NCBI RefSeq assembly: GCF_900460535.1 | Contig: NZ_UHIL01000001.1 | Span: 2,294,001 to 2,358,000, forward strand | Source: Vibrio parahaemolyticus | GTDB lineage: Bacteria; Pseudomonadota; Gammaproteobacteria; Enterobacterales; Vibrionaceae | Reading direction: 5' to 3' | Length of the DNA: 64,000 nucleotides | Translations under genes and position numbers: made by a program | Shown here: one piece after another, positions 16,968-25,850 of the stretch | Layout: each line of letters opens with the position of its first letter | Numbering within the stretch: the first letter of the stretch is position 1 | The notes under the pieces: generated by a model | What the model was told of the DNA's origin: nothing | Databases searched by the model: none | Seen by the model: the letters and a program-made list of their open reading frames with translations, nothing else

Positions 16968-19900
16968 ATGGATAACAAACGCCGTCAGTTTTTGAAATCA
17001 GGCCTTGCAGTCGGTGGGCTTGGTGCATTTGCTGCAGGTTACGCCACCACAACCAAGCACATAGTAGAAGGTGCGCTGGAAGGCACTGCTGGGCAAAAGA
17101 CCCGCGATATTCACCACGGCAATTCCCTCGAACCAGAATATGCCGTTAATGACCAAGGTAATCTGATCCCAAATCCAAACCAGCGTGTTGCGCCATCGAT
17201 GTGTTTTGGTTGTTGGTCACTGTGCGGATTGCGTGTACGCATTGATAACCGCAACGACGAGATCTTGCGCATCACTGGCAACCCATATCACCCACTCTCT
17301 CATCAACAACACATTCCTTTCGAAACGCCAGTCAAAGATGCTTATTTGAGTTTGGCAGGAGAAGCGGGCCTTGACGGCCGTTCGACCGCCTGTGCAAGAG
17401 GAAACGGGATGCTAGAAATTCGCAACAGCCCGTACCGCATTACTCAGCCGCTGAAACGAGTTGGCAAACGCGGCGAAGGAAAATGGATTCCGATCAGCTA
17501 CGAGCAATTGATAAAAGAAGTCGTTGAAGGTGGTGATTTATTTGGTGAAGGCCATGTTGATGGCTTACGCGATATTCGCGATTTAACAACGCCCGTTGAT
17601 CCTGAAAACCCAGAATATGGACCGAAAGCCAACCAATTGTTAATGACCAACGCCGGTAACGAAGGCCGAGACGACATATTCAAACGCTTCGCGTTCAACA
17701 GCTTTGGTACGCGTAACTTTGGGCATCATGGCTCTTACTGTGGCTACGCATTTCGTGCTGGTAGCGGCGCATTTCTGAACGATTTAGATAAGAATGCACA
17801 CTTAAAGCCAGACTTTGATAATGCGGAATACATCATCTTCATCGGTATGTCGCCAGCTCAAGCGGGTAACCCTTTTAAGCGTCAGGCGCGCCAACTCGCC
17901 AATGCGCGAACAGAAGGCAGCTTGGAATACACCATCATCACACCAAGTTTGCCGGCGGGTTCATCGAGCTTGGCAGCAGGTGACAATAACCGCTGGATAC
18001 CAATCAAACCGGGCACCGACTCTGCCCTCGTGCTTGGCATGATCCAATGGGTCATCGAAAACCAACGCTACAACAAACCCTTCTTAGCGCAGCCGGGGGA
18101 AAACGCGATGAAACGAGCCGGCACCGCGCACTGGTGTAATGCTACACATCTCGTGATAAGCGATGAGCAGCACCCGAGAAACGGCACGTTTTTACGCGCA
18201 TCGGATCTGAATCTGCCATTCGAGGGCGAAGCGTTGTCTGATTCCGACCCGTACGTCATAGTGGATGATCAAAGCGGCGAATTTGGTGTTCATACCCAAG
18301 CTGAGGAAGCGGCACTGTTTGTCGATAAAACAGTTTCGCTTGCATCAGGCGAAGTGCGAGTAAAATCGTCTCTACAAAGGCTCAAAGAAGAGACGTTTAA
18401 ATACAGCCTTGCGTTCTACAGCCAACAATGTGAGATCCCTGTTGAGCAAATCGCAGAACTAGCGAAACGCTTCACCAGCTACGGCACAAAAGCGGTGGTC
18501 GATACCCACGGTGGCAACATGCACACCAATGGGTTCTATAACTCGTTTACCATCATGATGCTCAATGCGTTGATTGGTAATATCAATATGAAAGGCGGCG
18601 CGATGGCCAAAGCGGGTGGCTACCCAACTTCCGCTGCGGGTCCTCGTTACGACTTCACCAAATTTGCTGACAAAGTCGGCCCGAAAGGCGTCTTTTTGTC
18701 GCGCAGTAAATTCCCATACCACAAAACCAGCGAATACAAACGTCGCGTTGAGGCAGGAAAATCCCCTTATCCAACTCGCGCCCCTTGGTATCCGTTTGCC
18801 GCGCCACTGCTGACAGAACACCTATCTGCGGCTATTGATGGTTATCCATATCGCGTTAAAGCGTGGATCAACCACATGGCGAACCCGATGTATGGTGTAC
18901 CCGGTTTGAAAACGCTGCTGGAAGACAAGCTTAAAGATCCAAAGCAGCTCGGTTTGATTGTGTCTGTTGATGCATTCATTAACGAAACCACCGCGTTGTC
19001 GGATTACATTGTGCCGGACACCGTGACTTACGAAAGCTGGGGCATGGCAACGCCTTGGCACGATGTTCCGGTGAAAACCGTCACCGCTCGTTGGCCGATA
19101 GTGGAAGCGCGAACAGAGAAAACCGCCGACGGTCGCTCAATTTGTTTAGAAAACTTCCTGATTGATGTTGCTAAGAAAATGCAGCTGGGCGGTTTTGGTG
19201 ACAATGCAATTCAAGATGCACAAGGCAACTGGCACGCTCTCCATCGCGCCGAAGATTTCTATTTGCGAGCTGCGGCAAACTTGGCTTATGTGAAAGGCGG
19301 CGTGCCTGAAGTTTCGGCAGAAGACATTGCATGGTCAGGCTTAGAGCGTTTAGTGCCAGCGATGCAAAGCACGCTAACAGCGGATGAGATGAAACGAGTG
19401 GCGTTTATTTTTGCTCGCGGCGGACGCTTTGAAAATGCAACCGAAGCGTATCAAGGTGAGCAAATGAAGCACAAATGGACACGACCTGTTGCGATATGGA
19501 ATGAACGTGTCGGCAGCGCAAGAAACACCATGACGGGAGATTTCTACACGGGTTGCCCAACATGGCATCCACAAAAACTGGCCGACGGCACACCAATGGT
19601 AGACCGGTTCCCAAGCTCAGAATGGCCTTTCAGCCTGACGAACTTTAAATCCAACATTCACAGTGCGGTATCCAACCTATCGCCAAGGTTGAACTCGATA
19701 AAAGGCGTAAACCCAGTGTACATCCATCCAATCGATGCCGAACGCGCAGGCATTAAAACGGGTGATGAGTTTGTTATCGAGACTCCATCTGCAAGCACCA
19801 AAGCACTTGCGATGATAGTCAGCGGGATTCGCCCTGGCACACTAGGATTTGAACATGGGTTTGGTCATACCGAGCTAGGACAACGCTCGCACTGGATCGG

Positions 19901-20060
19901 CGATAAACAGCAACCCGTAAAAACTCGCAGCCAAGATGGTGTCAACATTAACGACATCGGATTAATTGACCCAACCCGAGAAGGGAAAGGCGTGTTGTTA
20001 GATTGGGTGGTAGGAGCCGCGGCTCGCCAATCATTACCAGCCAAAGTCCGCAAAGCTTAG
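16968..20060 (+). CDS. ttrA: Tetrathionate reductase molybdopterin catalytic subunit TtrA
   Basis: A 1030-residue enzyme of the DMSO-reductase family that reduces tetrathionate to thiosulfate in the periplasm. A Tat signal (KRRQFLKSGLAVGG) is followed by an N-terminal [4Fe-4S] site CFGCWSLC (Cys79, Cys82, Cys86) plus Cys142 in TACARGNG. HHGSYCGYAFRAGSGAF (Cys258) probably supplies the molybdenum ligand. Later blocks bind the two molybdopterin guanine dinucleotides; the C-terminal domain includes PVYIHPIDAERAGIKTGDEF. Length fits TtrA. The gene follows ttrBC and ends just before a hairpin. Confidence 0.95.
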   Translation: MDNKRRQFLKSGLAVGGLGAFAAGYATTTKHIVEGALEGTAGQKTRDIHHGNSLEPEYAVNDQGNLIPNPNQRVAPSMCFGCWSLCGLRVRIDNRNDEILRITGNPYHPLSHQQHIPFETPVKDAYLSLAGEAGLDGRSTACARGNGMLEIRNSPYRITQPLKRVGKRGEGKWIPISYEQLIKEVVEGGDLFGEGHVDGLRDIRDLTTPVDPENPEYGPKANQLLMTNAGNEGRDDIFKRFAFNSFGTRNFGHHGSYCGYAFRAGSGAFLNDLDKNAHLKPDFDNAEYIIFIGMSPAQAGNPFKRQARQLANARTEGSLEYTIITPSLPAGSSSLAAGDNNRWIPIKPGTDSALVLGMIQWVIENQRYNKPFLAQPGENAMKRAGTAHWCNATHLVISDEQHPRNGTFLRASDLNLPFEGEALSDSDPYVIVDDQSGEFGVHTQAEEAALFVDKTVSLASGEVRVKSSLQRLKEETFKYSLAFYSQQCEIPVEQIAELAKRFTSYGTKAVVDTHGGNMHTNGFYNSFTIMMLNALIGNINMKGGAMAKAGGYPTSAAGPRYDFTKFADKVGPKGVFLSRSKFPYHKTSEYKRRVEAGKSPYPTRAPWYPFAAPLLTEHLSAAIDGYPYRVKAWINHMANPMYGVPGLKTLLEDKLKDPKQLGLIVSVDAFINETTALSDYIVPDTVTYESWGMATPWHDVPVKTVTARWPIVEARTEKTADGRSICLENFLIDVAKKMQLGGFGDNAIQDAQGNWHALHRAEDFYLRAAANLAYVKGGVPEVSAEDIAWSGLERLVPAMQSTLTADEMKRVAFIFARGGRFENATEAYQGEQMKHKWTRPVAIWNERVGSARNTMTGDFYTGCPTWHPQKLADGTPMVDRFPSSEWPFSLTNFKSNIHSAVSNLSPRLNSIKGVNPVYIHPIDAERAGIKTGDEFVIETPSASTKALAMIVSGIRPGTLGFEHGFGHTELGQRSHWIGDKQQPVKTRSQDGVNINDIGLIDPTREGKGVLLDWVVGAAARQSLPAKVRKA

Positions 20061-20075
20061 TAGACAACCAAACCT

Positions 20076-20101
20076 GAAGAGCTGCCATTTAGCAGCTCTT
20101 C
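20076..20101 (+). terminator. Hairpin downstream of ttrA
   Basis: Perfect 10-bp inverted repeat (GAAGAGCTGC / GCAGCTCTTC) with a 6-base loop, 15 bases after the ttrA stop. The sequence after it lacks a T-run, so it may be a weak terminator or a 3'-end stabiliser. Confidence 0.6.
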
Positions 20102-20113
20102 ACATCCTCTAAA

Positions 20114-20128
20114 TATGTGGAAATCCAC
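20114..20128. promoter_or_regulatory. Candidate TtrR operator, copy 2, upstream of tsdB
   Basis: TATGTGGAAATCCAC, identical over 15 bases to the copy at 14970-14984, with the GTGGA-AA-TCCAC palindrome at 20117-20128. It is about 97 bases before the tsdB ATG. The identity suggests that tsdBA and ttrBCA answer to the same regulator. Confidence 0.55.
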
Positions 20129-20224
20129 AATACCTTTAGTTATTGACAAAGCCGACAATACAGCACCCAAGTCACTATCACAGTAGACACTTGGAGATAT
20201 TAATAACAATTAAAGTGAGTCAGC

Positions 20225-20836
20225 ATGTCAAAAATACTACCTGTGGTGACGGCCTGTTTGCTGGCAACCACAATGGGCGCAAGCGCCTCTTCTATTCCTG
20301 AAAAAGCCAGCGTATGCAGCGGTTGTCACGGCCAAGATGGTATGGGTCAACCAAGCATTGCGCCTATGATTGCCGGTCTGAACGCGAATTATCTCAACAC
20401 CCAAATAGAGCTCTTCCTTAGTGGCGAACGACAAAACGTAGTCATGCAAGGCATGGCGAAAGAGCTTAGCGATCCTGCCGTTCGTAAAGAAGTCATGGAT
20501 TACTTTGCTAATCTTCCAAGCTACGAGTTCACTAACCCAGAGCAACGCGGCGACCAAGCCGACATTCGTAACCCGTATCGTAAATTAATCTTCCAAGGTG
20601 ATTGGGATAGAAACATTCCAGCTTGCGCGACTTGTCATGGAGCCAGCGGAATGGGCGTCGACAAATTCCCTCGCCTCGCAAGCCAACATGCTGATTACTT
20701 AAAAACGCAATTGATGGCATGGAAAAACGGCACTCGCAGTGGTGACCCGCTCAATATGATGGGTACTATCGCGAAAAATCTCACTGACGAAGAGATTGAA
20801 AACCTTTCCTACTACTTTGCCTCATTACGTTACTAG
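20225..20836 (+). CDS. tsdB: Dihaem cytochrome c4-type protein, TsdB-like
   Basis: A 203-residue exported cytochrome. A signal peptide (to about residue 22) is followed by two class-I haem domains, with CSGCH (Cys31, Cys34, His35) and CATCH (Cys134, Cys137, His138). The tandem pattern (SVCSGCHGQDGMGQ ... ACATCHGASGMGV) is that of cytochrome c4. It is directly followed by a TsdA-like gene 8 bases later, which is the TsdB context: TsdB is the electron partner of thiosulfate dehydrogenase/tetrathionate reductase TsdA. The cytochrome class is certain; the TsdB role rests on the neighbour. Confidence 0.82.
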   Translation: MSKILPVVTACLLATTMGASASSIPEKASVCSGCHGQDGMGQPSIAPMIAGLNANYLNTQIELFLSGERQNVVMQGMAKELSDPAVRKEVMDYFANLPSYEFTNPEQRGDQADIRNPYRKLIFQGDWDRNIPACATCHGASGMGVDKFPRLASQHADYLKTQLMAWKNGTRSGDPLNMMGTIAKNLTDEEIENLSYYFASLRY

Positions 20837-20844
20837 GAGCAGAC

Positions 20845-21897
20845 ATGAAACGTTTCTATTCTTTGTTCGCATTGCCTCTCATCTCTGCTGCTACTTTGGC
20901 CAACGAGCCACTGCCGGATCGTCAAACTGAACTGCCAGCTGTGAAAAAAGAAAATCACGGTGAATATTTGCAACCTCGCGATCTGAGTAAAATTCCAAAC
21001 ACCGCATTTGGTGAGCAAGTAAAACGTGGTTACTCGCTCTTTGTTAACTCGCAACAGATGCGCGGCAAATACGTTGGCAATGAGCAAAACTGTGTGAACT
21101 GTCATATGGAAGCAGGACGAAAAGCCAATGCAGCACCGCTGTGGGCGGCGTACATGGCCTACCCGGCTTATCGCAAGAAAAACGATCGCGTAAACAGCTA
21201 CGCAGACCGTATTCAAGGTTGCTTCGAATACTCCATGAACGGCAAAGCCCCCGCTTACGACTCACCCGAAATTGTTGCCCTCAGCGCTTACGCTTATTGG
21301 TTGGCAATGGGTGGATTACTCGATAGTTATGGTATGAACGATGAAGCGGTGCCAGAGCTAGACATTAAAGCTCTCCAAGTGGGTGGTAAAACGCAAGACT
21401 TCCCTTTGCCAGATGCTATCGCTCAAGCATTACCCGTTAAAGAGCGCGGCAACCTCGCAGGACGTGGCTACCCAAAAATCGCCGCACCGAAGCAAGAACC
21501 ATCACCAGAGCGAGGGGCATTAGTCTATGAAAAGAACTGCGAGACTTGTCATCGCGCCGACGGCTCGGGTATCAAAGGCACCGACGGCCATTCATACATT
21601 CCTCCGCTTTGGGGCGAATTTGCGTACAACTGGGGCGCAGGTATGCACCGCATTAACACAGCGGCCTATTTTATTTATGAGAACATGCCACTTGGAAAAA
21701 GTGTGCAGCTGACTGAGCAAGAAGCTTGGGACGTTGCTGCGTACATCAATAGTCACGAACGCCCACAAGATCCTCGATTTAAAGGCAGCGTCACCGCAAA
21801 TGCTGAAAAATACCACCAGCACCAAGGTTACTACGGCAAAACACTAAACGGTAAGCAAATAGGTGAAAACGCATTTGCAAGCGGAACGGTTGAGTAG
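20845..21897 (+). CDS. tsdA: Dihaem thiosulfate dehydrogenase / tetrathionate reductase, TsdA-like
   Basis: A 350-residue periplasmic dihaem cytochrome with a signal peptide (to about residue 19). Haem 1 is CVNCH (Cys83, Cys86, His87) and haem 2 CETCH (Cys232, Cys235, His236). The block DRIQGCFEYSMNGKAP carries Cys126, matching the unusual cysteine axial ligand of TsdA active-site haem. TsdA enzymes interconvert thiosulfate and tetrathionate; some work mainly as dehydrogenases, others (Campylobacter jejuni) as reductases. Direction here cannot be told from sequence. It sits beside ttrRSBCA, and a 7-bp hairpin follows. Confidence 0.85.
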   Translation: MKRFYSLFALPLISAATLANEPLPDRQTELPAVKKENHGEYLQPRDLSKIPNTAFGEQVKRGYSLFVNSQQMRGKYVGNEQNCVNCHMEAGRKANAAPLWAAYMAYPAYRKKNDRVNSYADRIQGCFEYSMNGKAPAYDSPEIVALSAYAYWLAMGGLLDSYGMNDEAVPELDIKALQVGGKTQDFPLPDAIAQALPVKERGNLAGRGYPKIAAPKQEPSPERGALVYEKNCETCHRADGSGIKGTDGHSYIPPLWGEFAYNWGAGMHRINTAAYFIYENMPLGKSVQLTEQEAWDVAAYINSHERPQDPRFKGSVTANAEKYHQHQGYYGKTLNGKQIGENAFASGTVE

Positions 21898-22190
21898 CAA
21901 CGTTAGAGCTTGCCGTATAGCTACATCCTTATATACATTCCTGCCCTATGCTTGGGCAGGTTCTTTCTCTCCCTCATCCCAAAGATCACCATTTCATTTG
22001 CTTCACTCAAACCACTTCTATGCGGTAACGACTTCCCAATTTCAAACCCTAGCAGTAAAATGTTGCATACTTTTCAGCGTCGCTTGGCATGTTTTAGCAA
22101 CACGCGCACGGCGATTGCAAAAGTAAGAAACTCGTAAACTCCTGAATCAACACAAGCGTGTCTAGTGAAAACAGAGTATTCTTAGGACAA
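21898..22190. other. tsdA-pqiA intergenic region
   Basis: About 290 bases with the tsdA terminator hairpin near its left end and the pqi promoter presumably near its right end. No supported gene was seen. Confidence 0.6.
21940..21960 (+). terminator. Rho-independent terminator of tsdBA
   Basis: 7-bp GC-rich stem (CCTGCCC / GGGCAGG) with a 7-base loop followed by the pyrimidine-rich TTCTTTCTCT, 43 bases after the tsdA stop. Confidence 0.75.
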
Positions 22191-22214
22191 ATGAATTCAA
22201 AACCTACCCAATGA
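22191..22214 (+). promoter_or_regulatory. Seven-codon leader ORF coupled to pqiA
   Basis: ATG at 22191 opens a short frame, MNSKPTQ, ending at a TGA (22212-22214) that overlaps the pqiA ATG as ATGA. AGGA lies about 5 bases before the leader ATG, while pqiA itself has no good ribosome-binding site. Ribosomes ending on the leader would be placed to restart on pqiA. This is a prediction from spacing only. Confidence 0.45.
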
Positions 22215-23542
22215 GTATTCAACCTAATTCACGTCAGTTAATTTCTTGCGAAGAATGTGGCCTTGTCGTCCGCATTCCGGAGATCGAGCAAGGGCAAAAA
22301 GCTCAATGCCCTCGATGTTCGCATTCACTTACAAAAATTAACGCCAAGCCTTATCAAAGCGTGATTGCGGTATCGTCTGCGTGTTTGATCATGCTGGTGC
22401 TCAGTATCTCTTTCCCATTCATGTCATTCAGCGTGCAAGGGTTGTCGCAAGAGATCACTCTGCTTCACGCAGCCAAAATGCTGGCTGAATTTCAAAACGC
22501 TCTTCTTGGTGCGCTTCTGCTCGCGACGGTCGTCGTTTTGCCTGCTATCTATGTGGGTTTGATCCTTTTTCTGCACCTTGAGGCGTTAAAAGTTCGCAAC
22601 CATCCGCCGTCTAAAAAGCAGCAGCGTATGGCCAAAGTACTTTGCCGAATTCTGTTTCGAGTTGAACCGTGGTTAATGGTCGATGTGTTTTTAATTGGCG
22701 TATTGGTGAGCTTAATTAAAATTGCGTCTCTGGCCGACATCGGTATGGGCAGCTCGTTTTGGGCGTTTTGTGTATACACGATATTGGTGGTGAAATGCAT
22801 TTCGATGGTCGATAAAAGCTGGCTGTGGGGGCACTTTATTCCGGCAATCGAGTTACCAAGCGTCAAAGAAGGTGACACTCACCACAACCACAATCACATC
22901 GGTTGCCACACTTGCCACCAACTCAATCCCATCGAGGATAAAAAACATCAGCGCTGTATTCGCTGTTACAGTCGACTTCACGAATACAACCCGAGCGAGA
23001 ACCTACAAAAAGCGTGGGCATTGTTGTTTGCCTCGGTGATTTTTTATATCCCAGCAAACCTCTACCCTATGATGTACACCGTCAGTCTTGGGCACTCAGA
23101 AGGTTCAACCATTATGGAAGGCGTCATCTTGCTGTGGCATTTAGGCTCCTACCCTATCGCCATGGTGATTTTCTTCGCGAGTGTGTTTATCCCGATGGCT
23201 AAAATGTTGGCGTTGGCGTGGTTGTATTACAATGCGCAAAAGGCTCAATACCTCCCTCCTGAAGAGAGCATTTCGCGCTTAAAGATATACCGATTAACCG
23301 AATTCATTGGCCGTTGGTCAATGATCGATATTTTTGTTGTCGCCATTTTGGTTGCACTGGTTCAGTTGCAAAACTTAATGGCAATTTACCCCGGCCCTGC
23401 TGCATTATCTTTTGCCGCAGTGGTCATTTTCACCATGCTCTCTGCGATGATTTTTGACTCCCGTTTGTTGTGGCAACTACCACAGAGCGAAGTGCAAGAG
23501 CCGATGACTAATAACCTAACTGAGAAAGCCAAATATGAGTGA
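22211..23542 (+). CDS. pqiA: Paraquat-inducible protein A family (PqiA)
   Basis: A 443-residue inner-membrane protein with two similar halves. Each has a zinc-ribbon-like cysteine set (CEECGLVVRIPE ... CPRCS near residue 13; CHTCHQLNP ... CIRC near 236) followed by about four membrane helices. PqiA works with the MCE protein PqiB and lipoprotein PqiC to form a lipid conduit between inner and outer membrane. Its stop lies inside pqiB (8-base overlap). E. coli homologues respond to superoxide stress; no SoxS site was identified here. YebS/LetA is the related alternative, but the pqiABC order favours PqiA. Confidence 0.9.
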   Translation: MSIQPNSRQLISCEECGLVVRIPEIEQGQKAQCPRCSHSLTKINAKPYQSVIAVSSACLIMLVLSISFPFMSFSVQGLSQEITLLHAAKMLAEFQNALLGALLLATVVVLPAIYVGLILFLHLEALKVRNHPPSKKQQRMAKVLCRILFRVEPWLMVDVFLIGVLVSLIKIASLADIGMGSSFWAFCVYTILVVKCISMVDKSWLWGHFIPAIELPSVKEGDTHHNHNHIGCHTCHQLNPIEDKKHQRCIRCYSRLHEYNPSENLQKAWALLFASVIFYIPANLYPMMYTVSLGHSEGSTIMEGVILLWHLGSYPIAMVIFFASVFIPMAKMLALAWLYYNAQKAQYLPPEESISRLKIYRLTEFIGRWSMIDIFVVAILVALVQLQNLMAIYPGPAALSFAAVVIFTMLSAMIFDSRLLWQLPQSEVQEPMTNNLTEKAKYE

Positions 23543-25181
23543 TGAGAACAACGCAACCGCTCAAATAAAACCGCAAAAGCAGATTTCTGCTATTTGGATT
23601 GTTCCGATCCTTGCGCTAGCCATGGGAGCGTGGATGCTGTTCCAATACATCAACAGTACTGGCCCACAAATTACTTTACAGCTGCCAACTGCGGATGGGA
23701 TTGAAGTCGGCAAGACAGAAATCCGCGCACTGAATGTAAAAGTGGGACTGATCACTGAAGTCACACTCAGTGAGAACTACGATCATATCATCGCCAAAGC
23801 GCAGATGAATAAGGACGCAGAGCGCATGCTGCGAGATGACACCATGTTTTGGGTGGTGAAGCCGCGCATTGGCCGTGATGGCGTCTCTGGTTTGGAAACC
23901 CTTCTCTCCGGTGCTTACATTCAATTGCAACCGGGCAGTTCTGAGGTCGAAAAAGATCATTTCGCAGTTCTGGATGTGCCACCTGTCGCTTCGCCTGACG
24001 CAGAAGGTCTGCGCATTGTCTTGACTCACCGTGAAGCAGGTAAGCTTGGTGTGGGTGACCCGGTTATTTATAAAGGCTTTACGGTTGGGCGAGTAGAGAA
24101 AACCAGCTTTGACGTAGATACGCGCCGTGCTCTTTACCAACTTTTCATCTTTAAGCCTTACGACAGTTTAGTGCGCACTCGCACCAAATTCTGGCTCAAT
24201 TCAGGCCTCGATCTACAGTTGAATGCGGAAGGGTTTGAAGTGAAATTTGGCTCGCTTGAAAGCCTTCTTACTGGTGGCGTCACCTTTGATAGCATCCCTG
24301 GAATGGAGTCAGGCGAAGCTCTTACCAAAGACATGACGAACTTCCGTTTGTACGATGATGTTAAACAAGTACGCGAAGGCATGTACGACGAATACATCGA
24401 ATTCGTAATGCTATTCGAAGAGTCCGTTCGTGGCCTAAAACGCAAAGCTCCGGTTGAATACCGAGGTCTGCGCATTGGTACAGTAATGAGAGTACCTATG
24501 CGTCTTCCAACTCCAGAAGAGCATTTCTCGGCGAAGAGAATTCCGGTGTTAGTCCGTATTGAGCTAGGCCGTGTATACGGTGATGTTGAGTCCCACTCGA
24601 TGGAAATGTTCAAAGAGAAACTAAAAGACGAGTTTGCAAAAGGGCTTCGCGGCACACTAAAAACCGGGAATTTGTTGACTGGCGCACTGTACATTGACGC
24701 GGATTTTTATCCAGACGATACGCCATATGAAGCAAACACGTATGAAGGGCTAGACGTCTTCCCTACAATGCGAGGTGGCTTTGCACAGGTTCAGCGCCAA
24801 GTAAATGACTTCTTAAACAAACTCAATAACTTGCCAATGGAAGATACATTAACATCTCTGAATGCAACGTTGAAAACGTCTGAGCGCACCTTGGCGTCCG
24901 CAGAAAAAGTGGCGAATAGCATTGATAAGCTCTTAAGCCAAAAAGACACACAAGAGATCCCTGCAGATATTCGCCAAAGCTTGCAGCAACTGCAAAAAAC
25001 GCTGGATGGATACGGCCCTAACTCGACAATGTACAGTGAGATGGAATCGACATTGAAAGAGCTAGAGAAGGTGATGACGGAATTCAAACCTGTTTTAAAA
25101 CAGCTAAATGAAAAACCAAACTCATTAGTATTTGGAGAAGATGAAGTGAAGGATCCAATTCCTGTTAGAGGGCAACAATAA
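23535..25181 (+). CDS. pqiB: MCE-domain envelope lipid transport protein PqiB
   Basis: A 548-residue protein with one N-terminal membrane helix (about residues 18-38) and three MCE domains, visible as the starts GPQITLQLPTADGIEVGKTE, GLRIVLTHREAGKLGVGDPV and YIEFVMLFEESVRGLKRKAPV. A C-terminal helical region (about 410-530, rich in leucine heptads) would form the coiled-coil needle seen in PqiB hexamers. The domain count separates it from the seven-domain LetB/YebT. It sits between pqiA and pqiC, and pqiC starts on its last base. Confidence 0.92.
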   Translation: MSDENNATAQIKPQKQISAIWIVPILALAMGAWMLFQYINSTGPQITLQLPTADGIEVGKTEIRALNVKVGLITEVTLSENYDHIIAKAQMNKDAERMLRDDTMFWVVKPRIGRDGVSGLETLLSGAYIQLQPGSSEVEKDHFAVLDVPPVASPDAEGLRIVLTHREAGKLGVGDPVIYKGFTVGRVEKTSFDVDTRRALYQLFIFKPYDSLVRTRTKFWLNSGLDLQLNAEGFEVKFGSLESLLTGGVTFDSIPGMESGEALTKDMTNFRLYDDVKQVREGMYDEYIEFVMLFEESVRGLKRKAPVEYRGLRIGTVMRVPMRLPTPEEHFSAKRIPVLVRIELGRVYGDVESHSMEMFKEKLKDEFAKGLRGTLKTGNLLTGALYIDADFYPDDTPYEANTYEGLDVFPTMRGGFAQVQRQVNDFLNKLNNLPMEDTLTSLNATLKTSERTLASAEKVANSIDKLLSQKDTQEIPADIRQSLQQLQKTLDGYGPNSTMYSEMESTLKELEKVMTEFKPVLKQLNEKPNSLVFGEDEVKDPIPVRGQQ

Positions 25182-25759
25182 TGAAACGTGTATTTTTATT
25201 AGCGACAGCACTTGTAACCGGATTGACAGGATGCAGCAGCGCGCCAGAAACAACAGGGGCGCTGTATCTCCTACCTAAAGCTGAGACAAAAACGTCCAAC
25301 CAGATGAGCGTTGCAGAACGACCTTTACTGGTGATTCGCCCGGCTCAACTCGCTAGTTACCTGAATGACAATAGTATTGTGTATCGCACATCAGATACTC
25401 AGATTGTTCAAGCCAAACGCCACCAGTGGGCTCAAAGTATTTCTGAGCAAATTACCCAACGTGTTGTGGCTGAGCTGCGCCAAAAACAAAGCGACTATTG
25501 GCCAGTTGAAATGAATAATCTTCTGGATCAAAGTGGAGAATCCAAGCTTCAACTTAGTTTGAACAAGTTTAATGGTAGCTACCAAGGTAATGCAGAAATT
25601 GAAGGTGAATGGTTACTCATCGATGCAAGCGGCAACGTCGTTCGAAGCTCGCAAGTAAAGATATTGATGCCATTGCAAGATGAAGGCTACGACGCTCTGG
25701 TTGATGCACTGTCGGCAGGTTTGAACCAACTAACCGACGATATGGCTGCGCAGCTATAG
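25181..25759 (+). CDS. pqiC: Outer-membrane lipoprotein PqiC
   Basis: A 192-residue lipoprotein with a lipobox LTGCSS (Cys18) after a short signal sequence and an ABC-type auxiliary lipoprotein (DUF330) domain. Typical blocks are LLVIRPAQLASYLNDNSIVYR and RHQWAQSISEQITQRVVAEL. In E. coli, PqiC anchors the PqiB needle at the outer membrane. It is last in pqiABC and ends just before a strong hairpin terminator. Confidence 0.9.
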   Translation: MKRVFLLATALVTGLTGCSSAPETTGALYLLPKAETKTSNQMSVAERPLLVIRPAQLASYLNDNSIVYRTSDTQIVQAKRHQWAQSISEQITQRVVAELRQKQSDYWPVEMNNLLDQSGESKLQLSLNKFNGSYQGNAEIEGEWLLIDASGNVVRSSQVKILMPLQDEGYDALVDALSAGLNQLTDDMAAQL

Positions 25760-25790
25760 TAAATAGACACCAGATACGAAAGTCATCAGA

Positions 25791-25823
25791 TAAGGGAGGG
25801 GAGCATCACGCTCCCCTCCCTTA
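25791..25823 (+). terminator. Strong terminator of pqiABC
   Basis: Perfect 14-bp inverted repeat rich in G on the left arm and C on the right, with a 5-base loop and TTATTTATG after it. It also separates pqi from the converging glycosyltransferase operon. Confidence 0.9.
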
Positions 25824-25850
25824 TTTATGTGTCTTTAGCGGTTCAAGATA

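Noticed and set aside
24158..24694. 178-codon minus ORF within pqiB
   Set aside because: Antisense shadow of a clear MCE-domain gene.
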